Shown piece by piece: positions 1 to 10,860 of a DNA stretch of 64,000 nucleotides. A program made the translations under genes and the position numbers. How positions within the stretch are numbered: position 1 is the first letter of the stretch; every line of letters starts with the position of its first letter. Source of the stretch: Paraphaeosphaeria minitans (Eukaryota; Ascomycota; Dothideomycetes; Pleosporales; Didymosphaeriaceae); NCBI GenBank assembly GCA_015832175.1, contig WJXW01000002.1, forward strand, positions 3,472,001 to 3,536,000, written 5' to 3'. The notes beneath the pieces are model-generated. The model was given only the letters and a program-made list of their open reading frames with translations, was not told the DNA's origin and ran no database searches.

Positions 1-882
1 CGCCACAGCCCTACGTGAACTGGTCACGTAAGACGCACTCCGATTGATGCCTCATTGGATTGGCCCACTGACATATCGCAGAATTCGAGTGCGCGAATTG
101 CCTAAAGAATGACGCCTTTTCCATCTTCGCGAGTGGCACGACCAAGGTTCTCTTCGTCACCTTTGGAACTACTATCGCGTCCTTCTTGTACTTCGCCGTC
201 ACTTTCGGAATCATATGAGAAACACTCTACGCCACACGCCTCCGAAACATACCGCACACCTCGACAACTCCAGCATCACGCATGATAACGGCATTCTTCC
301 ATTCATAACTTGTTTATACCTTCATTCCTTATTTGGGACCAAAAACGGGACACGGCGCGAATTGGGCTTGCAGCATTGGTTACGTCCAATTTTCCACTCC
401 ATCTCAGTCATTTAAGGCACACGGTGTTGGGCAGGGTCACTTTTCTGCTGGACCGGTCGCATTTGGGAACATACGCATCTATAATAATCGAGAGATGAGA
501 GACTGCGTGTGCTTGGCTATACTCGTAATATCTTCGTTTAGCTTGGGAGTAGACGGGCGGGAGAGGGACTGGGATCAATCGCGAGATTTGCCACAGTTAT
601 GATGTATGTATGTAGCGTCTTGTCTATATGACAACCAACGCAATTGAGATTGTTGATATTATCACCTTTCTGCTCGTCTGGAACTTTGGCAGTGTTGTGT
701 TATATTACTTTCGACGCGCGGAATGTATGCGCATGATCTTGCCCTAGCAACAAAGTCTGGGCAAGAATGCTGTGGTATCTCCCTCTCCTAATGCCGTAAA
801 ATGTCCGTGATGATGCGCCCTATGTCCCCACTCCGTCATGCAGTCACATCCCTAACAAAATGAACAGAGAAAGAAAAAACTT
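1..882. other. intergenic, no gene recognised
   Basis: Only short ORFs under 90 codons occur here on either strand, and none resembles a known family or joins to another through convincing splice sites. The right part is the downstream flank of the Rad26-like gene, which ends at 883 on the minus strand. The left edge could hold the end of a gene lying outside the window, but nothing in the sequence shows it. Confidence 0.5.
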
Positions 883-3800
883 CTATCCCCTCCCAGCCCT
901 CGCACTAGCGCCAACGTCCCTCCATTCATCCTTCAACTTCCACCTCCCCCGCCCACTCCCCCTACCCTTCTCCATCGTCGCAACCACCCTTAGCATTTCC
1001 CTAAACTCCTCGCTCCGTCCCGGCACCGCCCGACAGTAGTGGTCAAAGTGGTCCACCAACATCTTCGTCGGGACGACCCCGCCATGCGCGAGCATAAAGT
1101 CGCGAATCTTCTCCATCATATGGCGGCCGCGCAGGAAACTAGGCTGGGGCGTGTTTCCACGTGACGAACCTGGCGTCAACGTGCCGGCGGGCGTGATGGG
1201 GAGAGCGCGGCCCTGGCGGGCTGCGAGGTTGGACAGGACGGATGAGCTCGAGGGTCCTCCAGCACTGCCGCCTCGTCCGCCGCCGCGGCCGCCACGGGAG
1301 CTGTGCAGATTGCCCCGGGCGGGTGGTGGGGGTGGTGCGGGACGGCCGGCTTCGCCGTGCGTGCCTGTCCAAGTGGGCACGCCGATGGGTGTGTTGCGGG
1401 CCTCCTCCATGCTCTTCTTGAGCTGCTCTGCGGCGACAGCGGCTTGACGCTTGGCTTCGCGCTGGATGAAGGCGGGGTCGGCTTGGACCTTGCGCTTGCG
1501 GCCGGTGCCGGTGGTGTTGATGATAGTGTCGTGCTCGAGGACGGAATGGACCCCTGACTTTGCGAAGATGGACGACATCAGGCGCGAGTCGGATTTGGTT
1601 TCTTCGCCGTCTTCCTTTGTCGTGTCTTGGGAGTCAGAAGGTGGAGCCTGGTACGCCTCCGCTGCTGCGACGCCTGTCATTGCTGCAAGGTCAGCTTGTC
1701 CCGTCGCGTCGGAAGCGGGCTGCGTCGCGCCAGTTGCTGTCTTGCCATCCTTATCGAATTGTACCTCTGAGCCGCGGAACATGTTCCCGGTTTCGGTTTC
1801 ACCATCAGCTTTGTCGCTGCCGAGCGTAAAGAGATCGTGCAAATCGCTCATCTGGAACGTCTGGCGCTGCTTTGGGTCTTTGAGAACCTTGTTCGTGAGG
1901 AATTGTTTGAAGATCTGACGGTGATAGATCTTCTCTTCGATGGTACCCGCAGACATGAGACGGTATATCTCAACTTCTCGCTTCTGGCCGAGGCGCCATG
2001 AGCGTTCGCGGGCTTGAATATCTGTTGATGGGTTCCAGTCGGGGTCATATATGATCACGCGATTAGCTCCTGTGAGATTGATGCCGAGGCCTCCGACTTT
2101 CGTAGTGAGGAGAAATACGTGTAGGTTCGGATCGTTATTGAACTCGTCTACCATGTCCTGTCGCTTCGCGATAGGTGTCTCGCCGTCCATACGTCGGTAG
2201 TTGATCTCGGATATGCGGTCGAGATACTTTTGAAGAATGTCCAGCATTATACGATGCTGCGCGAAAAGTAGTGTCTTGTGTCCACCTTTGACCCAGAGGG
2301 ATAGGAGCTCCTTTACAACCTGCATCTTCCCGGACCTATTCCCAGCGCCGTAGTCGTAGGCAGCTTTTTTCGACAAGTTCTTGTGATCCACAAGATCAGG
2401 ATGGTTGCATATCTTGCGCAGGATATCTATACCGAAGAGCATTTGTCGCTTGCCGTTGGCTATGGATTTCATCTCGTCTGAATTCAAGAAGCCCTCGTAT
2501 GCTTCTCGCTGCTGACGAGTCAACTTGCAGAACAAGACCTGCTCTTTTTTCTGTGGAAGATCTGCCGCGACGTCAACTTTAAATCGTTGCAAGAGATAAG
2601 GGCTGACGGCTTCCTTCAAGGTCTCGGCACATTGCATTGCAGTCTCGAAGTCAAGGTTGGATGCATTCGCATAACCGCCACGCTTGATAGGGAACTCAAA
2701 TTGATTGCGAAAGTTGACCAGAGTACCGAGACGCATAGGGAATACGAAGTCAAACAGCGACCACAGCTCAGTGAGATTGTTCTGCATAGGGGTGCCCGAA
2801 AGGATGATTCGACTCGAAGTACGCAGTTCCTTGCAGTGAATTGTGACGTTGGCGTCAGGATTTCGAATCTTGTGCCCTTCGTCGAGGATAGCTGTTTCCC
2901 AATCCACGGGTACCAGAAACTCTGCATAGGTTTGAAGTCCAGTATAGGTCGTGACCAAGACATGGCCCTCACGCTTAACCTTCTCTACGATCTTCTTGGC
3001 GGCCTTGCCAGCTCCTGTCAAGGTGTCATCGTAGTCGCCGTATGCTCGCAGCTCCATCTCGCGCTCCATCGCCTCTTCACTTCGAGTGTTGAGCATGCCG
3101 GTTCCTGACGAATGGAGAATGGACACACGCAGTGCCGGCCACCATCGATGGAACTCGTTCACCCATTGCTTCATCACAGTAGCCGGGCAAACCACAATGA
3201 CCGGCTTGGTGAGCTTTTTCGAATAATGCAGACCAGCGACGAAAGATATGGCTTGAATGGTCTTACCCAGACCCATTTCATCGCCAACAATGCCGCCGAC
3301 ATTCTGCGAGTAAAGCTCCCACAACCACTGTACACCCGTCTTCTGGTAGTCGAATAAAGCGGGATATATGTCGCCAGGAATTTTAAAATCCACGTCCAGC
3401 TCAGTATCAGTCTCAGTCGGGTGGGGCTTGTAGCACTCGTCCTCGTCCTCGTCCTCGTCGTCCTGAAAGGTTTGTCCATTTCGTTCTGCGGCCTGCCTCC
3501 GTGCCGCAGCACGTTTCTCGGACCACGCGCGTATTCGTATTTGATACACCTTCTCGTTGCCGTCATCAACACCAGCTAGGTCATCTTGCTCATCCGCGAA
3601 TTGTGTAGTTTTGGTTTTCTTCTTCATCTTTTTATGGGGCGCCTTGCGCTTTCGCCCGACTCTAGTCTCTGAGTATTCATCATCGTTCGTGAGGTCTTCT
3701 ATATCGTCATCCGTCTCTCCAAGAACCGCCAGCTGACGATCGCTCATGCCCGGTTCATATGCATCAGCGGATTCATCGCTAGGCGTTTCTGGAGCGCTGC

Positions 3801-4599
3801 TAACCTCCCGTGAGCTGACGGTCGCTGAAGTCGGGACTGTCCGTCGCTTCTTCCTCGGGCGCGGCGTGTCGGGAAGAGTGCTTGCATTTGAAGTTGTGTC
3901 CGCAATGTCGAATCCAGGTTTCATAAGGTTCTGGTGTGATTTGGGCCCCTTGCTCGCCTCCTCGACCATATCGTCTACCTCTGCATCCTGCATCACTTCA
4001 GCAAGCGTACCTGACTCCTGCTTATCCTGCACGATCTTGGAGAAAGGCGTAATCTTTCCGGTGCGGATCAGGAATTCGCGCCGGCTCTCGTTCAGCAGAG
4101 GTGCATGGACTCCATCTTGAACGGCGCCTTCGTCGCCATCCACCTTGTGTCTGTCGTTTATGCGCTGCTGTATCGCATCGAGCTCATCATCTATACCATC
4201 AATCTTCTTCTGAAACTCTTGAATCTCTGCACGTATCTTTGTTTTCTGCGACTGGAGCAGAGGCATTGCCAGCCGACTCCGCAGCTTTTGTATCGCCACC
4301 TGTGCTCGTTTGGCCTCGGCATCGGCCTTGTCCATGCGCTTCTTGTCTCGCTCATCCGCCTGCTCTGTGAGCAGCTGATCGGCCTGCCTACCGATGTCAC
4401 GCTCCAAATCATCCTGATCCCTCGTTCCGGTTGTAAGGAATTTCAACCGTGTCTCCTCATCGGCGTCCGAAGGAAGCTCGTCGGCAGGCGTCGCGTCGTA
4501 AGCCTCGGTATGTTTCGGCGCAGTTGTGTCTACAATTTCGACGTTGGGATCGCTTGGTGCACTCAAAATGGTAACCTCTGGTGAAGGTGAGGCAGACAT
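883..4599 (-). CDS. RAD26: Rad26/CSB-like SNF2 DNA translocase
   Basis: Single-exon gene of 1238 codons for a SNF2-family ATPase of the Rad26/CSB/Rhp26 type, which acts in the nucleus on stalled RNA polymerase II during transcription-coupled repair. Residue numbers are from the chosen start. A charged, coiled N-terminus (about 60-190) precedes a KR-rich nuclear-signal region (248-333). The ATPase follows: Walker A GDEMGLGKT near 439-447, a DEGH box near 573-576, SGTPMQNN near 601-608, and a C-terminal helicase lobe (about 765-890) with RSWRLGQ near 866-872. A long Gly/Arg-rich tail follows. The ORF is open 75 codons further upstream to 4824, but that stretch is low in conservation character; the Met at 4599, followed by an acidic Ser/Pro start, is the more likely initiator. 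The subfamily call rests on the QYLDRI-like second lobe and overall layout and is firm to family, good to subfamily. Confidence 0.88.
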   Translation of the reverse strand: MSASPSPEVTILSAPSDPNVEIVDTTAPKHTEAYDATPADELPSDADEETRLKFLTTGTRDQDDLERDIGRQADQLLTEQADERDKKRMDKADAEAKRAQVAIQKLRSRLAMPLLQSQKTKIRAEIQEFQKKIDGIDDELDAIQQRINDRHKVDGDEGAVQDGVHAPLLNESRREFLIRTGKITPFSKIVQDKQESGTLAEVMQDAEVDDMVEEASKGPKSHQNLMKPGFDIADTTSNASTLPDTPRPRKKRRTVPTSATVSSREVSSAPETPSDESADAYEPGMSDRQLAVLGETDDDIEDLTNDDEYSETRVGRKRKAPHKKMKKKTKTTQFADEQDDLAGVDDGNEKVYQIRIRAWSEKRAAARRQAAERNGQTFQDDEDEDEDECYKPHPTETDTELDVDFKIPGDIYPALFDYQKTGVQWLWELYSQNVGGIVGDEMGLGKTIQAISFVAGLHYSKKLTKPVIVVCPATVMKQWVNEFHRWWPALRVSILHSSGTGMLNTRSEEAMEREMELRAYGDYDDTLTGAGKAAKKIVEKVKREGHVLVTTYTGLQTYAEFLVPVDWETAILDEGHKIRNPDANVTIHCKELRTSSRIILSGTPMQNNLTELWSLFDFVFPMRLGTLVNFRNQFEFPIKRGGYANASNLDFETAMQCAETLKEAVSPYLLQRFKVDVAADLPQKKEQVLFCKLTRQQREAYEGFLNSDEMKSIANGKRQMLFGIDILRKICNHPDLVDHKNLSKKAAYDYGAGNRSGKMQVVKELLSLWVKGGHKTLLFAQHRIMLDILQKYLDRISEINYRRMDGETPIAKRQDMVDEFNNDPNLHVFLLTTKVGGLGINLTGANRVIIYDPDWNPSTDIQARERSWRLGQKREVEIYRLMSAGTIEEKIYHRQIFKQFLTNKVLKDPKQRQTFQMSDLHDLFTLGSDKADGETETGNMFRGSEVQFDKDGKTATGATQPASDATGQADLAAMTGVAAAEAYQAPPSDSQDTTKEDGEETKSDSRLMSSIFAKSGVHSVLEHDTIINTTGTGRKRKVQADPAFIQREAKRQAAVAAEQLKKSMEEARNTPIGVPTWTGTHGEAGRPAPPPPPARGNLHSSRGGRGGGRGGSAGGPSSSSVLSNLAARQGRALPITPAGTLTPGSSRGNTPQPSFLRGRHMMEKIRDFMLAHGGVVPTKMLVDHFDHYCRAVPGRSEEFREMLRVVATMEKGRGSGRGRWKLKDEWRDVGASARAGRG

Positions 4600-5107
4600 T
4601 CCGACGAGTGCCTCGAACAAAGAGGCGGCTTGCGACAACCGGTTGCACCGGGCGGGCGAGCAGGAGAATGTCTCGAGAAGTCGGTTTTGTGGACTAGACA
4701 GCGGCGAGGAGCGGCGAGACAGCGTGTGCGACGGCGAAGAAAGAAGCGCATGGCGGGCAGACCCGTGAAAGTAGGCTGCAGTGAATGTCAAGGTTGACTC
4801 TTTAATTGATTGGCCCGCGTCCACGCGAGATCACGTGGACGCCCGAAATCGCAGCTTGACGCGTCGATGCATCCTACTCTGCTACCTACGTACATCGCGA
4901 TGTCTATTACCAGAGATGTGCCATTGTAAACAGATGACGAAGAGAGGGAATCAATTGCGCTGATATCTACTCTGATGTTCCTTCAATTCATCCTAAGCTC
5001 GGCAGTCACTATCGATAGGTAGGTACCTACACCAGTCAGCGCCGGCTCTTACCGTACTGCTGCGGGCCGCTTCAGTTCGGTTTTGCCTTTCCCCACATAC
5101 CTCACAT
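4600..5107. other. intergenic between two minus-strand genes
   Basis: This interval is the upstream region of the Rad26-like gene and the downstream region of the oxidase pseudogene. It contains a self-complementary GGTA-type element (TAGGTAGGTACCTAC, around 5017-5031), one of many such motifs scattered through the window. I see no ORF with gene character. Confidence 0.5.
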
Positions 5108-6535
5108 CTATAGTTCCGACTTTGCAGCGTCGTGGTTCCATCCGGGCATGTCCGCAAGGTCTTTCGCTGGGGCTGCCCGCCTTGATTTCAACGCGTCCCC
5201 ACCTGGACGCCACCTCCACGCGTTTGCAAGATCATCCGCCAAAACACCCTCCACCAATTCTACAACATGCTTCCCAATGTTGGGTAGAAGCTTGAACGTG
5301 TGACCACTGTCACCAGTCGTCAGTATTAAGTTCTTCCATTTCGGATGTTCGCAAATCAGCAATGCAGCATCCGAGGTATCTGTGCACCAGCATAGTGATC
5401 GATTAAATAGTTTCTTGTTGTTGAATCGGGGGAGGAAGGTATCGATGGCTCTCCGGATACTTATTTCCGACGCATCTGGATAGGTGTCTGTCGGATGCTT
5501 TGCATGAGACCTGGGAACGGAAATTTGTGTTGAAGCTTTCGCACCGTAAGGTTGATGCTTCTTGAAGCGGGTGAAACCAGGAAACTCATCGCAAATTTTG
5601 ATCACACCGTACTCATCTGGCTCGAAGAAGAATCCAACGTCCCCGTTGTATACAACCGGCGCATTCTTATACTCTGCTACCTTTTGAGGTGTCAAGCGCA
5701 TGTGAGCATAAACCCAAGCCTGGCGTACGGGTTAGAGTTAGCCAATACACTATCGTAGGGAACGCAACTCACTTTCGATATAGACTGGTTTTCAAGATCT
5801 ACCAACATCGGGCTCCATGCTCCCGCGGCGAGCACGACCTTGTCGGCATAGTATCGGGTGCCGTCGACAGTTTCCACCCCAACGCAAGTATTACCATCTT
5901 TCGCGAAGAGTGGTTTCGTAAACGATCCGGCGCCACCAAACCCGAAATTAACGCCCTGCTCTTTCAGGTACAATCAGATAGATCCAATGGCTTTGGCTGC
6001 TGCTAACCAGCCTCCATCTTCACTGAAGATGGCTTTCCAGCCTTTGATCTTCTCACGCTCTAGTTGAGGGGCCTTTTCCAGGATTTGGTCTTCGGTCTCC
6101 AACCACTTGTTGGTCTTTTCAGGACCTACGCCTGCATCAAGCAGTGTCTGGTACTGGTTGCGTAAACCTTCGATGCCTTCTTTTGTATGTTCACAATCGA
6201 GCTGGCATCTAGTCAGCCCTGAAAACTGCATCCAACTTGAAATCTTTACATACACGGCCGGTATTGTGGAAGAAGGCCTTGAATAGATCGTCGTTCTTCC
6301 ACATATCTCGTGCTTCCAGACTCAGCTGCACATCAACCTTGTTCCGTAGGCGAATGCCCATGATTTTGTTGAGGTCATTTCCGGTTGATTGAGCAGATGG
6401 AATATTATATGTGTCGAGAACGGTGATGTTCGAAGGTGCGTATCCAAATCGAAGCAAATGCAGTGCTGTTGACGATCCAATGGTACCTCCTCCTCCGACA
6501 ACGATGACTTTGGTGTCTGCTCGTGAAGTCGCCAT
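5108..6535 (-). pseudogene. fructosyl-amino-acid oxidase (amadoriase), nonsense-disrupted
   Basis: Three-exon FAD oxidoreductase of the fructosyl amine/amino-acid oxidase family, which oxidatively deglycates Amadori compounds, usually in peroxisomes. Exons (reading right to left) are 6254-6535, 5773-6201 and 5108-5719, with introns of 52 and 53 bases that keep frame. The Rossmann motif VIVVGGGGTIG is at residues 10-20; HNTGR, GFGGAGSF, GAWSP and a C-terminal DSGHTFKLLPNIGKH are family hallmarks. With the stop counted as one position the product is 440 long, the normal family size. An in-frame TGA at 5974-5976 interrupts exon 2 just before LYLKEQG, at a place where relatives usually carry a small residue such as Gly. 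No GT...AG pair can skip it. The protein ends in SEL, one base from the peroxisomal SKL signal. It could be a pseudogene, a strain-specific null or a base-call error. Confidence 0.8.
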
Positions 6536-7370
6536 TTCGAGGCTGCGACCGCACTTGATGTTTCTAACGGCAACTGCGCTTGAGTCTGAGTCGTTCTGAG
6601 CGCTGAAGTATCGTGGTTTCTGGAACACGGCACCTTCGAGCACGACAATACAGACTTCGATTAGGTTAACCTTGAGCTATCGTACGATTGACTAATAGTT
6701 ACATGCGCGAGGCATCGTCTTTCCCTCCGGGACGGCATCGGAGTAGCAGTAGGCACATGGGCCGATAGCTTTGCCCGACTGTTAAATTGTCCTAGCTCGG
6801 TTTGGCGCGACAGGCGTCCAAAGCAAGTACCGTCACATCAATTGATCCAATATTTCGGCATTTTGGGACTGGAGGAATATTTGACTGGATGCATAAAAGT
6901 ATCTATTTAAGCTATCGCAGATAACATAGCTTTGCCGACTTGGGAATGTCTTCGGCACCCCTAGGTACTCTGCTCGGGCCTCTTTGGTGGCGGAGCTACA
7001 GACCGGGACTGGTTCAGCACGCCGCTTCGGCGCCTACCTCCGAGCGTGTGGTTAGAATTGGTATGGAGGCTCTTCTCCCCACCGCAATCTTGCCGCACCG
7101 AGCACAGCGTCGTTTCGCTCCATGCTCCACAGCTCATATCTACACAATCTGGGGAATCTTAGCTTTGGGGCTAGTAAAGACCCGCAGATAAGTCACTGCT
7201 CTGAGTATGGCACGCGGAGAGCGAGGAAATGATAGGCAACGCTACAATTTGGAGTGTATGGCTTCCGATGCCACATATAAAGAGCCGGGCGAGTCATCAC
7301 CTCCAGAAGACTTCAGCGCACTTCCGGCATTCTTTACAATCTTGGATCCCATTAGCCGGACGTCTCCATC
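6536..7370. promoter_or_regulatory. shared upstream region of oxidase and transporter
   Basis: The oxidase (minus) and the UNC93-like transporter (plus) start on opposite sides of this 835-base gap, so it should hold both promoters. A TATA-like element lies about 90 bases before the transporter ATG. Small ORFs in this interval look random. No specific regulator site could be assigned by eye. Confidence 0.5.
7276..7281 (+). promoter_or_regulatory. TATA-like element of UNC93-like gene
   Basis: TATAAA followed by G, 90 bases upstream of the transporter ATG at 7371 and facing it. Placement fits a fungal core promoter. Only the sequence match supports it. Confidence 0.45.
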
Positions 7371-9008
7371 ATGTCTAATTTTGATGCTGCTCCTCCGAAC
7401 ACCCATGCCGGCGGCGACGACGATGCCTTGCGACCAAAGGGCAACGGCCCGATGAACCATCCGGTGCCCCCTCAATATGCCGATGAGAATGTCGACATGA
7501 TAGCTTATTCGAAGAACGTTCCTCTGTGGAAGCGTGTTTGCCAGCACAGCTTAACGCAGATGATGCTACTCAGCGTACAAGCGTTCTGTGGTCCCGCAAT
7601 GACTGATGCTATTGCTGGTGCGCGTACTCCAAGCCGGCATACAGAGTCCTCACAAGCTAACTCGATGTAGGTCTTGGTGGAGGTGGTCTCGCAACTCCGC
7701 AGACCAGCAACATTGCAACTGCGGTCAACTACGCCCTCCTAGCTATTGTTTGTCTGCTGGGTGGTCCCATCGTGAACAAGCTCGGGACGAAATGGGCACT
7801 TGTCATCGGCGCCATGTCTTTTCCCATCCGAGGCTCGTCATACTATTGCAATAGCAAGTTCGGCAACTAGCGGTACCTGATCCTTGGGTCCTTATTTACA
7901 GGCATTGATTCAGGATGTTGGTACGTCGCTGAGTCGGGATGTTGGTACGTCGCTGAATGTTGGTACGTCGCTGAGATCATGTCACTGGCTCCATCAGGTG
8001 CATGTGGCAAATACCTCGCTCTATGGATTGTCTCGCGAAACATGGGCCAACTCGTTGGAGGTGTGATCAACCTGGCGAAGAATCACCACAAGGGCGCATC
8101 AGGCGGAGTGGCACCAGATACATACATTGCTTTCCTGATCATTGAGTCGATGGCTTTGCCATTTGCCTTCTTGATCTCACCTCTGGAGAATGTGGTCCGC
8201 TCGGACGGCACGAGGATTTTGGTCTCTGAACGGATCGGTACGAAGCAGGAGTTCCAGAAGATCAAAGTTACCATGGCCTCGAAACTCGTTGTGCTTTCTG
8301 CGCTTTGGGCGTTTTGGTCTTTCTTCTACAGGTGAAGTGCCCCGTCAATCCTCAAAAAATAAAGCACGACTAACAAAACACAGCGACACCTGGTCAACCT
8401 ATCTCGGAACGTACTTTTCCGTCCGCTCGCGCGCTCTCTCCTCCCTCGTCTCGCCCTTCTTCTGCATCATCGGCTGCTTCGGTCTAGGTTTTATCCTCGA
8501 CATGAAGAATGTGTCGCAACGTCGCCGCGCCCAAATCGGTCTTATCACCGTCGTCATCCTCAACCTCGGCGTCTATATCTGGTCCATCATCATGCAAACC
8601 CGCTTCAACGCTGCCTCTCCTGGCAAGGTCGACTGGGACGAGCATCTTTATCCCACCGCATTTCTGCCGTACTTCTTCGTTCAGACCACTGGTCCTTTAT
8701 CCCAGTCGTACATGTACTGGCTGCTCAGCTCCTTTGCAACAGATGCACAGGCTAATATGCGGAACGGTGCGGCGTTCAGATGCCTCGAGGCAGTCGGTCA
8801 GGCTGTCAGCTATGGAATGAACACCCAGATCAAGACGAGTCTGCTGATTGGATTTTGCGTTACCTTTGGGTTACTGGCGCTTGCTTTCGCGCCTATGCTC
8901 GTGTTGGTTAACACGGTACCTGATCACATCCCGGCTGATGTAATCGCCGAGGAACAGGAGAAGGTGTATACGAAGACTGAAAACATTGAGGCATCCAAGG
9001 GTGCATAG
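7371..9008 (+). pseudogene. UNC93-like (DUF895) MFS transporter, nonsense-disrupted
   Basis: Three-exon membrane transporter of the fungal UNC93-like group (major facilitator fold, older name DUF895). Exons are 7371-7617, 7671-8331 and 8384-9008; introns of 53 and 52 bases keep frame, giving 510 codon positions with about ten to twelve hydrophobic segments. Typical stretches are WKRVCQHSLTQMM near the start of the membrane part, GKYLALWIVSRNMGQLVGG, and SLVSPFFCIIGCFGLG. An in-frame TAG at 7868-7870 falls in the loop before RYLILGSLFTG; a glutamine there (CAG to TAG, a C-to-T change before A) would be the simplest ancestor. No intron can remove it. Directly downstream the WYVAE motif is present three times instead of once. 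The substrate is unknown. Divergent pairing with the Amadori oxidase suggests, without proof, a role in the same catabolism. Confidence 0.75.
7914..7974 (+). repeat. three in-frame copies of an 18-19 base unit in the transporter
   Basis: The unit ATGTTGGTACGTCGCTGA occurs at 7915-7932, 7939-7956 and 7957-7974. Spacing is 24 then 18 bases, so the reading frame is kept and CWYVAE is encoded three times. Relatives have a single WYVAE at this point, followed directly by the IMSLAP stretch. Confidence 0.85.
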
Positions 9009-10860
9009 CGAGTGTCAACATGACATAGTGGGATATATTGGGCAGTTTTATCAAAGATGCGATTCGGTTCTTGGTTACATCGCCTACAATAAGCTGAAAC
9101 TGCCAGTCGCTCAGTTCCAAGGTCCGCTTCTCTGCCTGGTCCAGCTTAACTCTGTGCATACAGTATATTCAAAACACCACGACAAGCTTGATGGAGCATT
9201 CAGAGAATGTGCGTGGCAAAAGTTTCGGCTATAGAGTTATTCGCAACATTGGAACTGAGTGAACTTTGACGGTGATGTTTGCTCTATGTTGAATATTGTT
9301 CGGACTTGGAACTTCACCGAAGAAGACTCGGCATGGGTCAGCACTTCTAGGTACTACACCGCGGTTGACGCCCCGTCTCTAGGGACTCCACCGCCACAGA
9401 GTCGAGGCCGTCACATTGTCCTCGTTGGTGAAATAGCAGATGCTCTCAATGACACTTGGAACTCTCTGACCCACGTCTGATCGAAATATGCATTCTTTTT
9501 GCTGGCTGTGAAACTGCTCGATCACAGCACATTAATGCCCAGAATATCGAGAAGATGTTTCGACAGCACCCAGGTGTATGGAGTGTTTTCGTCAGTGGTG
9601 TGAGGGGCGGCCAGCGCCATATGTCTTTGTTGAGCCGAGAAACGGAGGTATCAATGGCAAGGAGGCGACGACCCCTCTGGACGAGCTGTACAAATCACTA
9701 TAGAAGAGTAGCGGCGCTCATGCATATGTGCGCATCCCGAAGGAAACCATACTCATCTCCAAGCAGGGTAATTCTTTGCAGAGAAGCTTCAAGCAGACCT
9801 TGATGCGCAAGGTGATCATTGGTCGAGTGACTCGGAAAAGATCCAGGATGCAAGAGAAGCATGTGCCGTTGACCTGTTAGACAGCATCGTTCTACAGGGT
9901 GTCCGCAAGCCGATGCAACTCCTGAGGGTTATAGTCTTTAGCTAACCTTCCAAAGTAACACCTTCACGCTCATAATTGGCTCGACTCGGAGAATTTCGCT
10001 GATTTACACAGCTGGAATCCTAATACAACGTCTTTTTGCTCTAGTAGGTAGGTAGGGATTGCGTGGGACTGTTCGCGTATGGAAGTTTCCCGCCCCAAGA
10101 CTAAACCGCTTCGGCATCCAGCTTGCGTGTTTCCAATTTTGATGAGCTGCTCCCTCGCAGATCAATCTGCGGTTGTGTGTCGAAACTCTTTGTATCTCTC
10201 GTTCATTGCTTTTGTGTCGCCATCCTTTGCCAGGTGCTGGCGCAGCCATGGTCCTAAACCGGCGCGACGGCCTCAAGGCCAAACTAGACTGGCGCTACTG
10301 GCCGTCAACACCTCCCGCTCCCGCTCACGCTAATCTCGACACTTCAGCTCTGCTGGAGCATGTACGGCATCCGGAGCTGGAGGATCACCGCATGGGGGCT
10401 GGCGCTATGTGAAGGGACTGCAGGAAAGGTCGCCTCAGTCGATCTGCTAGATGTTGTGGGCACAGACATCACTTGGCATTGGAGATGATGAACTAGAAAA
10501 AGTGGCCCAGGTACGTAAATGTCTGCTAAAGTTGAACGTTGAACCTCAGCCGCTGAAACGACATGTACAGCCGAATCAGCGAGAGGTCCCCTGCGCCTTC
10601 ACGCAGAGGCTGAAATAACGAGGTTGCTGGATATTTGGAACAATTTGAACAAAATCTAATCGTGGACAATAGAAGATTGCGGGGCGCAAACCCCGCCAAA
10701 GACCCATCAGCGGTGCGAAGCTTCAGCGTGTTGTAAGTGTTCATGGGCCTCCATATCACGTAATGCAGGTGTGGGCAGCTTCCATAAGACCTGGCTATCG
10801 GCCTGTCTAACCAGGACAGCTTTCTGAGCACACTAGAATCGCGAGCGGGATGGTTACCTG
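9009..10860. other. intergenic, no intact gene
   Basis: I find no ORF with family character here. Modest ORFs at 9259-9480 and 9456-9803 lack hydrophobic or motif structure and good splice partners. The right end may contain further, unrecognisable 5' parts of the CorA-like pseudogene. A GGTA-type tract lies at about 10043-10056. Confidence 0.45.

Noticed and set aside
4600..4824. N-terminal extension of the Rad26-like protein to 4824
   Set aside because: The 75 added codons are Ser/Leu/Arg-rich without the charged pattern of family N-termini. The Met at 4599 begins the conserved-looking part.
5974..5976. Stop-codon readthrough giving an extended amadoriase
   Set aside because: The TGA is followed by TTG, not the CTA context linked to readthrough in fungal peroxisomal enzymes, and it sits inside a domain rather than before a targeting tail.
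9456..9803. 115-codon ORF after the transporter
   Set aside because: No start context, motif or splice partner, and its composition matches random frames nearby.
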